Of a stretch of DNA of 64,000 bases, positions 1-8,618 are shown one piece after another (position 1 is the first letter of the stretch; the number at the start of each line of letters is the position of its first letter). A program made the position numbers and the translations under genes. Location of the stretch: positions 1 to 64,000 of the forward strand of contig CAVUFS010000003.1 in NCBI GenBank assembly GCA_963740675.1. The letters are read 5' to 3'. Under the pieces are notes generated by a model. It ran no database searches and was not told the origin of the DNA. It saw only the letters and a program-made list of their open reading frames with translations. Origin of the DNA: CAIKMD01 sp963740675 (GTDB taxonomy: Bacteria; Pseudomonadota; Alphaproteobacteria; ATCC43930; CGMCC-115725).

Positions 1-29
1 CGGTAAGCCGTCTCACCCTCGGAGAACGA

Positions 30-60
30 AACGGCCGGGGAATGCCCGGCCGTTTTGCTT
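30..60 (+). terminator. Intrinsic terminator (rightward)
   Basis: A perfect 10-bp stem (AACGGCCGGG at 30-39 and CCCGGCCGTT at 45-54) with a 5-base loop is followed by TTGCTTTT. It would end a plus-strand gene lying left of the window. Read leftward, it could also stop transcription coming from the binding-protein gene that ends at 132. Confidence 0.75.
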
Positions 61-131
61 TTGAAGAATGGGCCCCGGCTCCTGAGCTTGGCGACGGGCG
101 CCGGGGCGTCGAAATCGGTGGTGCCCGGTTT

Positions 132-1103
132 CTACGGCTTCACCGGCAGGAACTGCTTCGTCAGGATCTGATCGTCGCTCGGCTTTTCCTTCAGCATGCC
201 CAGCTCGACGAAGGATTCCTTCAGCACGTTCAGCCCCTCCGGATTGAACCCGCCATCATCGCTCATGGTCGTGATCTCGAAATCATAGGCCTTGCCCATC
301 ACCGCCGGCGATTGATTGAAAATCTTCGCCGTCAGCTCAATCGTCTTCTCTCGATTGTGCTTCATGAAAGCGACGGTGGCGAAAAGCCCTTTGAGGAAGC
401 GATTAACAAGATCGGGATTTTCTTTGACCAGATTCTGCCGCGCGAAAGCGGCCTGGTTGATGATCGTCGGCGCGTATTTGCCCATTTCGGTGATGATGCG
501 GCCGCGTTTCTGTTCTTCCATCTGCAGGCCGACTTCGGTGGCGGTCATCATCGCATCGACCTGATGCGCCATCACGGCGGAGATGCTGCCTTCGACGCTG
601 CCGAGCGCGACGCCTTTGACGCCGTTCGGGCCCCAGCCTTCGGCGGTCTGGAGGCGATGCACCAGCCAATCCGGGAACGAGCCGTTGGTGCCGTAGCTGA
701 TTGTCTTGCCCTTGAGGTCGGCGACCGTCTTGATCGGCGAATCCTGTGCGACGACGACCGAGAAGCCGCGCGGCGCGCCGACGGTCGCGGCGATGGCGAT
801 GACCGGCGAGCCTTTGATGGTCTGCGGCATGGCGGCGGTGCCGGAGACACCGACATCGATGCTGTTCGAGGCCAGCGCCTGCTGGAAGCGAGCGCCGCCG
901 GAGAGGACCGTGACTTCTACATCGAGATTGTATTTGGCGAAGATGCCTTCATCGACGCCGATATCGAGCGCCGCATAGGGCCAGGTATCGGACGTCGCTT
1001 TGCCGGCCCGCAGCTTGTCGGCAGCGGACGCGTTCGATGCGGTGTAAGCGAGAGCGGCGACACAAATAGTCAGCGCGCAAGTCGCGCGACGATAAATCAA
1101 CAA
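132..1103 (-). CDS. ABC-type solute-binding protein (NMT1/SsuA-like)
   Basis: A 323-residue periplasmic binding protein of the NitT/TauT (NMT1, SsuA, THI5) type. The N-terminus is a Sec signal peptide ending near SNASA/ADKLRAG. The body has the family layout: an early DIGVDEGIFAKYNLDVEV segment, a central DLKGKTISYGTNGS segment that starts the second lobe, and a C-terminal helical tail ending in FLPVKP. The start is TTG, chosen because GGGAGGAA lies just upstream and the signal peptide begins there. Its closest relative in the window is the protein at 38193-39161, which shares the PSDDQI...FLPVKP ending. It is divergent from the CoA-transferase gene. No permease or ATPase gene is nearby, so it must borrow a transporter or act as a sensor. 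The ligand is unknown. Confidence 0.85.
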   Translation of the reverse strand: MLIYRRATCALTICVAALAYTASNASAADKLRAGKATSDTWPYAALDIGVDEGIFAKYNLDVEVTVLSGGARFQQALASNSIDVGVSGTAAMPQTIKGSPVIAIAATVGAPRGFSVVVAQDSPIKTVADLKGKTISYGTNGSFPDWLVHRLQTAEGWGPNGVKGVALGSVEGSISAVMAHQVDAMMTATEVGLQMEEQKRGRIITEMGKYAPTIINQAAFARQNLVKENPDLVNRFLKGLFATVAFMKHNREKTIELTAKIFNQSPAVMGKAYDFEITTMSDDGGFNPEGLNVLKESFVELGMLKEKPSDDQILTKQFLPVKP

Positions 1104-1344
1104 AACGTTCCTCCCGCGGCGTCTTTCAGCCGCTGCTTACGACTAGGTGTTCTGGTTTCCACTGATGGCAACCGGCGCGGGTGTTATTTGACTTTAGGGA
1201 TAGCCGGGTGTCAATTTTTGGCAGGGCCGCGGGCCAACCGCGGGAGAGACAGCGCCGCGGCTGACCGCGGAAGAAAAATGCCGCGGAGGAAAGTCGCGTG
1301 AAGCCTGTTGATGCCGTCGCGTGTCCGCGCGAGAGCCTGTTGCA
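1104..1344. promoter_or_regulatory. Divergent intergenic region
   Basis: This 241-base gap separates the leftward binding-protein gene from the rightward CoA-transferase gene, so it should hold both promoters. A 5-bp inverted pair, TTGAC at 1188-1192 and GTCAA at 1210-1214, spaced by 17 bases, could be an operator or two opposed -35 boxes; this is weak evidence. A GGAGGA run near 1275 is not in register with a long frame. Confidence 0.35.
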
Positions 1345-2529
1345 ATGACGGCGCTGGGTCCGCTCTCCGGCTATCGCGTGATCGAGACGGCGCGTTTCGT
1401 CACCGGTCCTTATGCCAGCCAATTGCTCGCCGATCTTGGTGCCGAGGTGATCAAGATCGAGGATCCCGAAGGCGGCGATCCGTTTCGCGGCTGGGACGAG
1501 CGCGGCGGCTATGCGCCGATGTATCAGGCATTCAACCGCAGCAAGCGCAGCCTCACGCTCAATCTGCGCCACACCCAGGGCCGTGCGATCGTCGAGAAGC
1601 TGATCGCCACAGCCGATGTGTTCATCGAGAATTTTCGCCCCGGCGTCGCCGACAAGCTTGGCATCGGCTATGCGCGGCTCTCAAAGCTTAATCCGCGGCT
1701 CGTCTATTGCTCGATCACCGGCATGGGGCGCGACGGGCCTTACGCGCAGCGGCCGAGCTACGACATCGTCGGGCAGGGGTTGAGTGGCTTCCTCAGCCTG
1801 CTGGTCGATCTGAAAGATCCAAAGCCGGTCGGGCCGACTTTCTCCGATACGCTGACCGGCATGTTCGCCGGCTACGGCATCCTCGCCGCGCTGCATGCGC
1901 GGGTACGCACCGGCAAGGGACAACTCGTCGAGACCAGCCTGCTGCAAGCGACGATGGGTTTCATGCACGAGCCGTTCACGACCTATTTCGGCGCCGGCCG
2001 TGCGCCGGCGGCGGAAGATCGCCCGCGCATGTCGAAAGTCTTCACCGCGGTGTGCGGCGACGAGAAGCCGATCGCGATCCATCTGTCCTCGCCGCAGAAA
2101 TTCTGGCGCGCTTTCGTCACCGCCGCAGGCCGCGCCGATATGATCGACGATCCGCGCTTCCGTACCGGCCGCGATCAGCAGAAGAACTGGGATATCGTGC
2201 ATGAGATATTGCGCCCGATCTTCCGCCAGAAGACGCGTGCCGAGTGGTTCGACATCATGGTTGCCGCCGAAGTTCCGGTGGCGCCGATCTACAAGCTCGA
2301 CGAGGCGCTGGCCGATCCGCAAGTCCAGCATCTCGGCATGATCAAGAAGGCGGTGCATCCCGAGAAAGGCGAGGTCTCGCTTGTCGGCTTTCCGGTAACG
2401 CTTTCGGAAACGCCGCTGGGGCCGATCAAGGCGCCCGACACGCTGGGCGAGCATAGCGACGAAATTCTGGGCGAGCTCGGCTATTCGGCCGAGGACATCG
2501 CTCGCATGCGCGCCGACAAACTCATCTGA
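1345..2529 (+). CDS. CaiB/BaiF-type (class III) CoA transferase
   Basis: A 394-residue class III CoA transferase, which moves CoA between organic acids. The N-terminal Rossmann part shows GYRVIETARFVTGPYASQLL, GAEVIKIEDP and GGDPFRGWDE, typical of the CaiB/formyl-CoA transferase family, and ENFRPGVADKLGIGY follows. The start is set at ATG 1345, eight codons into the open frame (GTG 1321), because homology begins at LGPLSGYRV. In formyl-CoA transferase the nucleophilic Asp lies in the helix after GKGQ; here the segment reads GKGQLVETSLLQA, apparently with Gln at that position, so the classical acyl-aspartate mechanism is uncertain. It is 34 bases upstream of an enoyl-CoA hydratase gene, and the two probably activate and process one acid. 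Confidence 0.88.
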   Translation: MTALGPLSGYRVIETARFVTGPYASQLLADLGAEVIKIEDPEGGDPFRGWDERGGYAPMYQAFNRSKRSLTLNLRHTQGRAIVEKLIATADVFIENFRPGVADKLGIGYARLSKLNPRLVYCSITGMGRDGPYAQRPSYDIVGQGLSGFLSLLVDLKDPKPVGPTFSDTLTGMFAGYGILAALHARVRTGKGQLVETSLLQATMGFMHEPFTTYFGAGRAPAAEDRPRMSKVFTAVCGDEKPIAIHLSSPQKFWRAFVTAAGRADMIDDPRFRTGRDQQKNWDIVHEILRPIFRQKTRAEWFDIMVAAEVPVAPIYKLDEALADPQVQHLGMIKKAVHPEKGEVSLVGFPVTLSETPLGPIKAPDTLGEHSDEILGELGYSAEDIARMRADKLI

Positions 2530-2563
2530 CAGATCGAGAGATAAAAGAGAAAGGACTTCCGAC

Positions 2564-3400
2564 GTGACCGACACTTGGACGACGATTAAGGATTGGCCGG
2601 ATACGCTGCGGCTCGAGCGGCTGAGCGATGCCGGCGTTGCCCGCATCATGCTTAACCGGCCGGAGAAAAAGAACTCGCTGACCGGCGAGATCTTCAAGGC
2701 GTTCTTTGACTCGCTCGAGATCATCCGCGCCGATCGCGAGCTCAAAGTCCTGATCACCAAGGGCGAGGGTGGCTGCTATAGCTCGGGCTTCTACCTGCCG
2801 TTCCTGCGCGCACATAGCCATGACGGTCTCGCCGATTGGGACAAGCCGCGCACGATGGATCGCCTCGCCGAGGAGCTGCGCTTTTTCCCGCGCATCACCA
2901 TTGCCCAGGTCGAGGGCTATTGTCTCGGCGGCGCGCTAGCGATGATGAATTCGCACGATCTCGTCTTCGCCGCCGAGGATTCGCAGATGGGCATGCCCGA
3001 AGTGATGCGCGGCAGCTTTGGGCAATTCGCCACCTGCACGCTGTTCCATTCGCAAATCCCGATGAAGAAGGCGGCTTATATCCAGCTCGTCGGCGAGAAC
3101 ATCACGGGCGTCGAAGCGGATCGCGTCGGGCTTGTCTCGCGTGCCTATCCAGCGGCAGAGCTCGAGGAAAAGACCAACGCCTTTGCGCGCGAATTGTCCC
3201 TGCGCCATCTCGCGGTGTTGGAGCACGCGAAAATCGCGGCGCAGATGGGACGCGATCTGTCGCTGACCGATGCGATGAAGCTGGATCACCTCGTCGGGCA
3301 GCGTCTCGCCAAAGCGGTCGATGCGACGGGCGATATCGACACCTATCTCAAATCGCAAAAGGGCGGGCCGAACCTCGCCTATAAGCGGCCGGACGCCTGA
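2564..3400 (+). CDS. Enoyl-CoA hydratase/isomerase family protein
   Basis: A 278-residue crotonase-fold protein. The oxyanion-hole segment appears as KGEGGCYSSGFYLPF near residues 65-80. The second conserved segment, CLGGALAMMNSHDLVFA, is followed by SQMGMPEVMRG, which carries the Glu often used in hydration. The start is GTG with AAAGGA upstream. It follows the CoA transferase by 34 bases and precedes a binding protein by 34 bases, so all three are likely co-transcribed. The crotonase fold also includes isomerases, dehalogenases and hydrolases, so the exact reaction is open. Confidence 0.85.
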   Translation: MTDTWTTIKDWPDTLRLERLSDAGVARIMLNRPEKKNSLTGEIFKAFFDSLEIIRADRELKVLITKGEGGCYSSGFYLPFLRAHSHDGLADWDKPRTMDRLAEELRFFPRITIAQVEGYCLGGALAMMNSHDLVFAAEDSQMGMPEVMRGSFGQFATCTLFHSQIPMKKAAYIQLVGENITGVEADRVGLVSRAYPAAELEEKTNAFARELSLRHLAVLEHAKIAAQMGRDLSLTDAMKLDHLVGQRLAKAVDATGDIDTYLKSQKGGPNLAYKRPDA

Positions 3401-3434
3401 TCCGGCCGCATAACGGCAGGGAGGAAACAAGATA

Positions 3435-4412
3435 ATGAAAAAAAAGATTGGAAGACGGCCCGTACTGCAAGGCATCGCGGCGGCGGCATCGCTGATCGCC
3501 GCGCCGCCCATCTTGCGCGGCGCGACCCGCAAGCTGACCGTGGCGAAATCGATTCCCAATCTCATGGCCTATACGCCGATCGATGTCGCGACGGCCAAAG
3601 GCATTTTCGCCAAGCACGAGATCGAGATCGAAGCGATCGCGTTCTCGGGCTCGGCGGGCATGCATCAGGCGATGACGGCGGGCGCGCTCGATATCGCGCT
3701 CGGCTCGGGCTCGACCATGGTCAACATCGTCAAGGGCGAGCCGGATATCTGCATCGCGCAAACACTGGGGCCGCCGGTCGAGCTGTCGATCATCGTGCCC
3801 TATGATTCGCCGATCCGCTCGACTGACGATCTCAAGGGGAAGAACGTCGGCGTTGCCTCGGTGGGCTCGCCAACCGAATGGGTGGTGTTCGAGCTCGCGC
3901 GGCTCAAAGGCTGGGCCAAGACCGACGTGAAAACCGTCGGGCTCGGCGGCACGCAAGCCGCGATTGCCGCGCTGCGCGTGCATCAGGTCGACGCCGTGGT
4001 GGCCGATACCGCCGTCGCCTACACGCTGGAGCCGCAAAAGCAGGGGCGCGCCATCGTCAACTGCGCCGATTACGTGTCCAATTTCATCATGCACGCGAAT
4101 TTCGCCTCGCTGAAGGCGGCGAGCGAGCAGCCGGAGGCGGTGAAAGCCTTCTGCGCCGCCTGGTTCGAGGCGGTCGCTTTCATGCACAAGAATAAAGAAG
4201 AGACCAACCGCATCGTCGGGCCGGTGACGACGCTTTCGCCCGAGGTCCAGGCCAAGAATTACGACCTCGTCGTACCGTTGCTGTCGCTCACCGGCCGCTT
4301 CGAAGCAAAGGGCCTCGCAGCGCTGGCGCGCTCTTATGTCGAGCTGAAGATCGTCGACACCGAGCCGGATATGACGAAACTCTATACCGAGAAATTCCTG
4401 CCGGCGGCCTGA
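3435..4412 (+). CDS. ABC-type solute-binding protein, Tat-like signal
   Basis: A 325-residue NMT1/SsuA-type binding protein. The N-terminus (KKKIGRRPVLQGIAAAASLIAAPPIL) has a twin-arginine followed by a hydrophobic stretch, which suggests Tat export, unlike the Sec-type paralogs here. The mature part has VDVATAKGIFAKHEIEIE-like family segments and DLKGKNVGVASVGSP at the lobe hinge. GGAGG lies about 12 bases before the ATG. It sits between an enoyl-CoA hydratase gene and a flavin-reductase-like gene (gap 9 bases), which ties its ligand to the pathway of this operon. No cognate permease is present. Confidence 0.85.
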   Translation: MKKKIGRRPVLQGIAAAASLIAAPPILRGATRKLTVAKSIPNLMAYTPIDVATAKGIFAKHEIEIEAIAFSGSAGMHQAMTAGALDIALGSGSTMVNIVKGEPDICIAQTLGPPVELSIIVPYDSPIRSTDDLKGKNVGVASVGSPTEWVVFELARLKGWAKTDVKTVGLGGTQAAIAALRVHQVDAVVADTAVAYTLEPQKQGRAIVNCADYVSNFIMHANFASLKAASEQPEAVKAFCAAWFEAVAFMHKNKEETNRIVGPVTTLSPEVQAKNYDLVVPLLSLTGRFEAKGLAALARSYVELKIVDTEPDMTKLYTEKFLPAA

Positions 4413-4421
4413 TAAGGAGAA

Positions 4422-5105
4422 ATGATGTTCTACGAACCGGACAAGAACAATCACGGGCTGCGCTTCAACCCGTTCAAATCGATCTGCGTGCCGCGGCCGA
4501 TCGCCTGGGTATCGTCGCTGAGCATCGACGGCGTGCCCAATCTCGCGCCGTTCAGCCAATTCACCAATCTGTCCTTCGATCCGCCGATGGTGGTGATCTC
4601 GGCACGCGCCGGCACGGATACCGCGCGCAACGTCAACGCGACCAGCGAATTCGTCGTCAACATGGCGACGTATGAATTGAAGGATGCGGTCAATGCGACC
4701 TCGGCGGTCGTGCCGTCCGAGATCGACGAGGCGGCGCTCGCCGGGCTCGAAATGCTACCCTCGACGCTCGTGAAGCCGAAACGCGTCGCGGCCTCGCCGG
4801 TGCAGATGGAATGCAAACTGTTCTCGTCGATGGTCGTGCCGGGCCGGTTGCCCGATCATGGGCATAATCTCATCATCGGCCGCGTCATCGGCGTGCATAT
4901 CCGTGACGAAGTAATAACCGACGGGCGGATCGATATCACGCGCATCCGGCCGCTCGCGCGGCTCGGCTATCTCGATTACACCAGCGTGCAGGAGGCCTTC
5001 ACCATGCCGCCGCCCGACGGCCCGAATTCGGAGCAATCGCGCCGCGGCCTCGAAGGCCGTCCCGAAATGCCGGTCGCCAAGCCGGAAATTGTGGGAGCAA
5101 AATAA
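4422..5105 (+). CDS. Flavin reductase-like FMN-binding protein
   Basis: A 227-residue protein of the flavin reductase-like (DIM6/NTAB) FMN-binding fold. The diagnostic segment is PRPIAWVSSLSIDGVPNLAPFS near residues 26-47, followed by FDPPMVVISARAGTDTARN, which normally lines the FMN site. Such proteins give reduced flavin to a monooxygenase or act directly as oxidoreductases. Two adjacent Met codons could start it; the first has AAGGAG 6 bases upstream. It lies between two binding-protein genes with gaps of 9 and 2 bases, so it belongs to their operon. Confidence 0.85.
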   Translation: MMFYEPDKNNHGLRFNPFKSICVPRPIAWVSSLSIDGVPNLAPFSQFTNLSFDPPMVVISARAGTDTARNVNATSEFVVNMATYELKDAVNATSAVVPSEIDEAALAGLEMLPSTLVKPKRVAASPVQMECKLFSSMVVPGRLPDHGHNLIIGRVIGVHIRDEVITDGRIDITRIRPLARLGYLDYTSVQEAFTMPPPDGPNSEQSRRGLEGRPEMPVAKPEIVGAK

Positions 5106-5107
5106 CG

Positions 5108-6070
5108 ATGAAGACAGGGAAGCTATTTTTGATTGCCGCGACGGCTCTGAGCCTCGCGACAAGCGCGCAGGCTGCCGATCATCTGCGCATCGGCCGGTCG
5201 CCCGGTTTCGCCTTTGCTTATGTGCCGCTCGAGATCGCCAAATCCCAGGGCATCCTGCAGAAAGAAGGCATCGACATCGAGACCATCTCGTTCGAAGGCG
5301 CGTCGAAGATGGATCTCGGCATGACCTCGGGCTCGGTCGATATCACGCTCGGCAGTCCCATGGAGTTTGTGGCCATCGCCAAAGGCATGCCGGCCAAGGG
5401 CGTTGCGATCATCGCCCGGCCGGTGCGCGAGCTGGCGATCCTGGTGCCCTATGATTCGCCGGTCAAATCGATCAAGGAGCTGAAAGGCAAGACGATCGGC
5501 ATCGCCACGGTCGGCTCGATCACGCAATGGGCGGCGCTCGAGCTGGCGCGCTCGCAAGGCTGGAAGCCCGACGACATCAAGCTGGTCTCAATCAGTTCCA
5601 GCGCGAATGCAGCCACGGTGGCGATGCGCCAGCATCAGGTCGATGCCGATGTCGGCAATCTGATGACCGGCGTGGTCCTCGAGAAGCAGAAACAGGCGCG
5701 TGTCCTCGCGCTGGCCTCGGATTACGCCAGCGATTTCATCATGCATGAGATGTCGGCCAGCGACACGCTGATTGAGGCCAATCCGGATGCAATCCGCCGC
5801 TTTGTCAAAGCGTGGTTCGAGGCGGCCGCCTATATGCGCACGCATAAGGAGGAAACCGTCGCGGCCGCGATGCCGGTGACCAATCTCAGCGCCGAAGACG
5901 AGAGTCGGGAATACGATCTGCTGATGCCCGAGATCACCAGCAGCGGCAAGCATGAACCGGCGATGATGCAGCGCGCGGCCAATTCCTTCATCGAGCTGAA
6001 GCTGCTCGATCAGAAACCCGATATGGAGAAGTTCTATACCAATAAATTCCTGCCTCAGGAGCAGGGCTAG
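5108..6070 (+). CDS. ABC-type solute-binding protein (SsuA/THI5-like)
   Basis: A 320-residue periplasmic binding protein with a clear Sec signal (LFLIAATALSLATSAQA). The mature part begins ADHLRIGRSPGF and continues VPLEIAKSQGILQKEGIDIETI. The second lobe begins ELKGKTIGIATVGSITQWAALELARSQGW, very like the protein at 3435-4412, so the two are recent paralogs in one operon. Its stop shares CTAG with the stop of the oppositely oriented MetE-like gene (6067-6070), so no terminator separates the convergent genes. Confidence 0.87.
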   Translation: MKTGKLFLIAATALSLATSAQAADHLRIGRSPGFAFAYVPLEIAKSQGILQKEGIDIETISFEGASKMDLGMTSGSVDITLGSPMEFVAIAKGMPAKGVAIIARPVRELAILVPYDSPVKSIKELKGKTIGIATVGSITQWAALELARSQGWKPDDIKLVSISSSANAATVAMRQHQVDADVGNLMTGVVLEKQKQARVLALASDYASDFIMHEMSASDTLIEANPDAIRRFVKAWFEAAAYMRTHKEETVAAAMPVTNLSAEDESREYDLLMPEITSSGKHEPAMMQRAANSFIELKLLDQKPDMEKFYTNKFLPQEQG

Positions 6071-7257
6071 CGCCATAGCTCCTTGCTGGCGAGCCGCGCG
6101 CCTTCGGCGAGCGCTTTGAGCTTCGCCCAGGCGATTTGCGGATGGACGCGGCCGCCGAGGCCGCAATCGGTGCCGGCGATCACATTCTCGCGGCCAACCA
6201 CGTTGGCATAGTTGAGGATGCGGTCGGCGACGAGCTCTGGATGCTCGACCACGTTTGTCGCATGGCTGACGACACCGGGGATGAGGATCTTGCCGTCGGG
6301 CAGCTTCGCGTCGCGCCAGATTTTATACTCATGCTCGTGCCGGACATTGCCGGCCTCGACCGAGAAGGCCTGTGCTTTGACGCGCAGCATGACGTCGGCG
6401 ATGTCCTTAAGCGGCAGGTCGGCGGTATGCGGCCCGTGCCAGCTTCCCCAGCAGATGTGATAGCGCACCCGATCCTCGGGAATGCCGGCGAGCGCCTGGT
6501 TGAGCGCATCGATGCGCAGCAGCGCGTAGCTTTTATATTGCTCGAGCGTCGGATGCGGATCGAGCATGTCCCAGGTATCGGGCAGGCCCGGATCGTCGAG
6601 CTGCAACAGAAAGCCGGCATCGACGATGGCGCGATATTCGACCGCGAGCGCCTTGGCGATGGCGTCGAGGAAATCCTCGGCACGCGCGTAATGCGCGTTC
6701 TGGCCTCGGCAGAACATCTCGAGGCTGCCGACGGCGATCGAGGTGACGAAAGCCTCTTTGATGCCGGCGGCATCGGCTGCGGCTTTGAGGTAGGCGAGAT
6801 CGCGTTTCAGCGCCGCCTCGCCGGTATAAGCGATCGGCGCGATACAGGCGGGGCGGGAGGCGGTGGTCGGCACGCCCGCGCCTTGCTTATAGAAATCGGA
6901 GAATTCGCGCTGCTCCCAGCGCTCGCCGACGATGCGCATCGGCTGGCCGGGCTTGGCGCGGTCGGGCGCGGCGGCGCCGGCCGGCGTCGGGCCGAAACCC
7001 GAGAGCCGGCCGAAGATATAGGTGCCCCAGGCGGCGAGATCGGCGGCAGCGCGCATCGGCTTGCCGAACTCACCATCATTCGGCACGTCGACGGCCACCG
7101 CTTGCTGCGCCTTCACGACGTCAGCGACGGCCGATTTGAGCAGCCCGTCGATCTCGGCTTCGCTTGCGCCGGGCTTGGCCCAGGCTTCGCGCAGCGCATC
7201 GGGGCGGGGCAGGCTGCCAGCATGGGTCGTCAGAATGCGATCGGTGCTGTGCTTCAT
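6067..7257 (-). CDS. Cobalamin-independent methionine synthase-like protein (type I)
   Basis: A 396-residue protein of the MetE C-terminal (UROD/MetE-like barrel) superfamily, without the N-terminal MetE half. It starts with HAGSLPRP (residues 12-19). The zinc pattern of MetE is visible: HIC (His267, Cys269), a Glu in FSVEAGN (about 301) and TDCGLG (Cys365). Full-length MetE is about 750 residues; such half-size proteins include folate-independent methionine synthases and alkyl-CoM transferases, so the substrate is not known. Its ATG overlaps the TGA of the upstream TetR gene by four bases, and the TetR protein probably controls it. Confidence 0.82.
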   Translation of the reverse strand: MKHSTDRILTTHAGSLPRPDALREAWAKPGASEAEIDGLLKSAVADVVKAQQAVAVDVPNDGEFGKPMRAAADLAAWGTYIFGRLSGFGPTPAGAAAPDRAKPGQPMRIVGERWEQREFSDFYKQGAGVPTTASRPACIAPIAYTGEAALKRDLAYLKAAADAAGIKEAFVTSIAVGSLEMFCRGQNAHYARAEDFLDAIAKALAVEYRAIVDAGFLLQLDDPGLPDTWDMLDPHPTLEQYKSYALLRIDALNQALAGIPEDRVRYHICWGSWHGPHTADLPLKDIADVMLRVKAQAFSVEAGNVRHEHEYKIWRDAKLPDGKILIPGVVSHATNVVEHPELVADRILNYANVVGRENVIAGTDCGLGGRVHPQIAWAKLKALAEGARLASKELWR

Positions 7258-7949
7258 GGCCTTTTCCTCCTCTTTTCCAAGGCGCCGGCGCGTGGCGCCA
7301 GGCCTGTCACTTGCAGGGAAAGCATACGGCGCAATCGCGCCAAGCCATGCTTGCGATCGGGATCGTCGACCGCAATCCAGCGCCGGATTTCCGCCGCGAA
7401 GGTTGAGAGCAAGGCTTGCGCGACGATCTGCGGATCTTCGCGCGTGCCGAGTTGCCGCGCTTTCCGTGCCTCACGCACGAAAGAAGCGAGGTGCCCGACG
7501 ATGCGGCCGCAACTCGCCTGGAACTGCTCGGCCTGGCGGCCTTTCAGATAGAGGGTCATTTCGCGCAGTACGACGCGCGACAATTCGGGCTGCGGCGCGA
7601 AGAAGATGTAGAAGCCGCTGAAATAGGCGACGAGCTGATCGAGGAAGAGCCGCTCTTTCGCCGCCCGTGCGAAAGAAGTCGCGACGACGTTGTCGAGCTC
7701 GTCGTTAAAGATCAGGAACAGCATGTCGCGCTTGTCGGACGCATAGGTGAACAGCGTGCCGAAACCGACATCGGCGCGTTTCGCGATGTCGCGCATCGTC
7801 GTGTCGTCATAGCCGCGTTTCATAAAAAGCGCGCGCGCCGCTTTACGGATGCGCTGCAGCTTCTCTGCCTTGTTCTTCGCGCGCAAGCCGACGGGCGCCT
7901 CGGCGTAGGAGTCGATCGGTGCGAGCGGCGAAAATCCCTGACGGTCCAT
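7254..7949 (-). CDS. TetR-family transcriptional regulator
   Basis: A 231-residue repressor-type protein. The N-terminal helix-turn-helix reads RIRKAARALFMKRGYDDTTMRDIAKRADVGFGTLFTYASDK at about residues 30-72, a clear TetR signature. The C-terminal ligand domain is divergent. ATG at 7949 is preferred over the TTG at 7970. It overlaps the MetE-like gene by four bases, so it probably autoregulates that pair, and it is divergent from the DUF3237 gene with a 119-base gap that could carry its operator. Confidence 0.88.
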   Translation of the reverse strand: MDRQGFSPLAPIDSYAEAPVGLRAKNKAEKLQRIRKAARALFMKRGYDDTTMRDIAKRADVGFGTLFTYASDKRDMLFLIFNDELDNVVATSFARAAKERLFLDQLVAYFSGFYIFFAPQPELSRVVLREMTLYLKGRQAEQFQASCGRIVGHLASFVREARKARQLGTREDPQIVAQALLSTFAAEIRRWIAVDDPDRKHGLARLRRMLSLQVTGLAPRAGALEKRRKRP

Positions 7950-8068
7950 GGCCCAGCATGCTGTAGGCAAGTTGACGCTTGCACAAATTTAGATCAGGAT
8001 CGAAAAAGATCACAATCGATAATTTCGCGCGCCAGTGAGCCGCGAAGATTGGGGAGGGCGGGGACTGA
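7950..8068. promoter_or_regulatory. Divergent TetR/DUF3237 intergenic region
   Basis: A 119-base gap with an A/T-rich centre between two divergent genes. On the minus strand TGATC occurs twice with 12 bases between copies (about 7990-8016), and GATC recurs next to it. This is a plausible place for the TetR operator, though no classical dyad is obvious. Confidence 0.35.
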
Positions 8069-8587
8069 ATGAGCGTTTCGCCGAACGATCCCGTCTTGCG
8101 CCTTGCCATGACACTGCGTGTCGATTGTACGCCGTTCGAGATCGTCGGCGATATGGGCAAGGGCATTCGCCGCATCCAGACCCTGACTGGCGGTACGTTC
8201 GAGATCCCGGCGCAAACCGGCGGCACGTTTTCGACACCGGCGGTGAAGGGCGTCGTTCTCGGCGGGCATGATTGGCAGATCCTGCATAGCGATCGTCACG
8301 CCGAGCTCGACGCGCGCTACAATTTGCGCACCGATGACGGCCATCTGATTTATGTCCGTGCTTCGGGCCGGCGTTATGCCAGCCCGGAAATCCTGCAGAA
8401 GCTGCTGCGCGGTGAACCGGCCCAGCGCGGTCCCGATTATTACGGCGCGTCGACGCCGCTGATCGAGACCGGCGCGCCGGATTTGCTGTGGATGAACCAC
8501 CACGCCTTCATCGGCAATGCGCGCAGCGAGAAGAATGTGCAGCATCTGCGCTTTTTCGTCGTCGATTACGGCGGACCCGAAATCTGA
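8069..8587 (+). CDS. DUF3237 domain protein
   Basis: A 172-residue cytoplasmic protein matching the DUF3237 family: TGGTFEIP and GGTFSTPAVKGVVLGGHDWQ near residues 40-68, then DARYNLRTDDGHLIYVRASGRR, and a C-terminal FIGNARSEKN segment. The family is a small beta-barrel-like fold of unknown function often found in catabolic clusters. It starts the rightward group DUF3237, TRAP binding protein, ABC binding protein, amidohydrolase, and is divergent from the TetR gene. Confidence 0.83.
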   Translation: MSVSPNDPVLRLAMTLRVDCTPFEIVGDMGKGIRRIQTLTGGTFEIPAQTGGTFSTPAVKGVVLGGHDWQILHSDRHAELDARYNLRTDDGHLIYVRASGRRYASPEILQKLLRGEPAQRGPDYYGASTPLIETGAPDLLWMNHHAFIGNARSEKNVQHLRFFVVDYGGPEI

Positions 8588-8618
8588 AGTTCCTGAGACC
8601 TGGGGGTAGGAGGGCATC

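Noticed and set aside
42..1301. A 419-codon rightward frame opposite the first binding protein
   Set aside because: It is antisense to a gene with a clear signal peptide and family motifs; its translation is Arg/Gly/Asp-rich noise.
6067..6070. Shared CTAG at convergent stops (also 32883-32886) as a designed regulatory overlap
   Set aside because: CTAG holds a TAG stop on both strands, so compact convergent genes reach it by chance; no further signal supports regulation.
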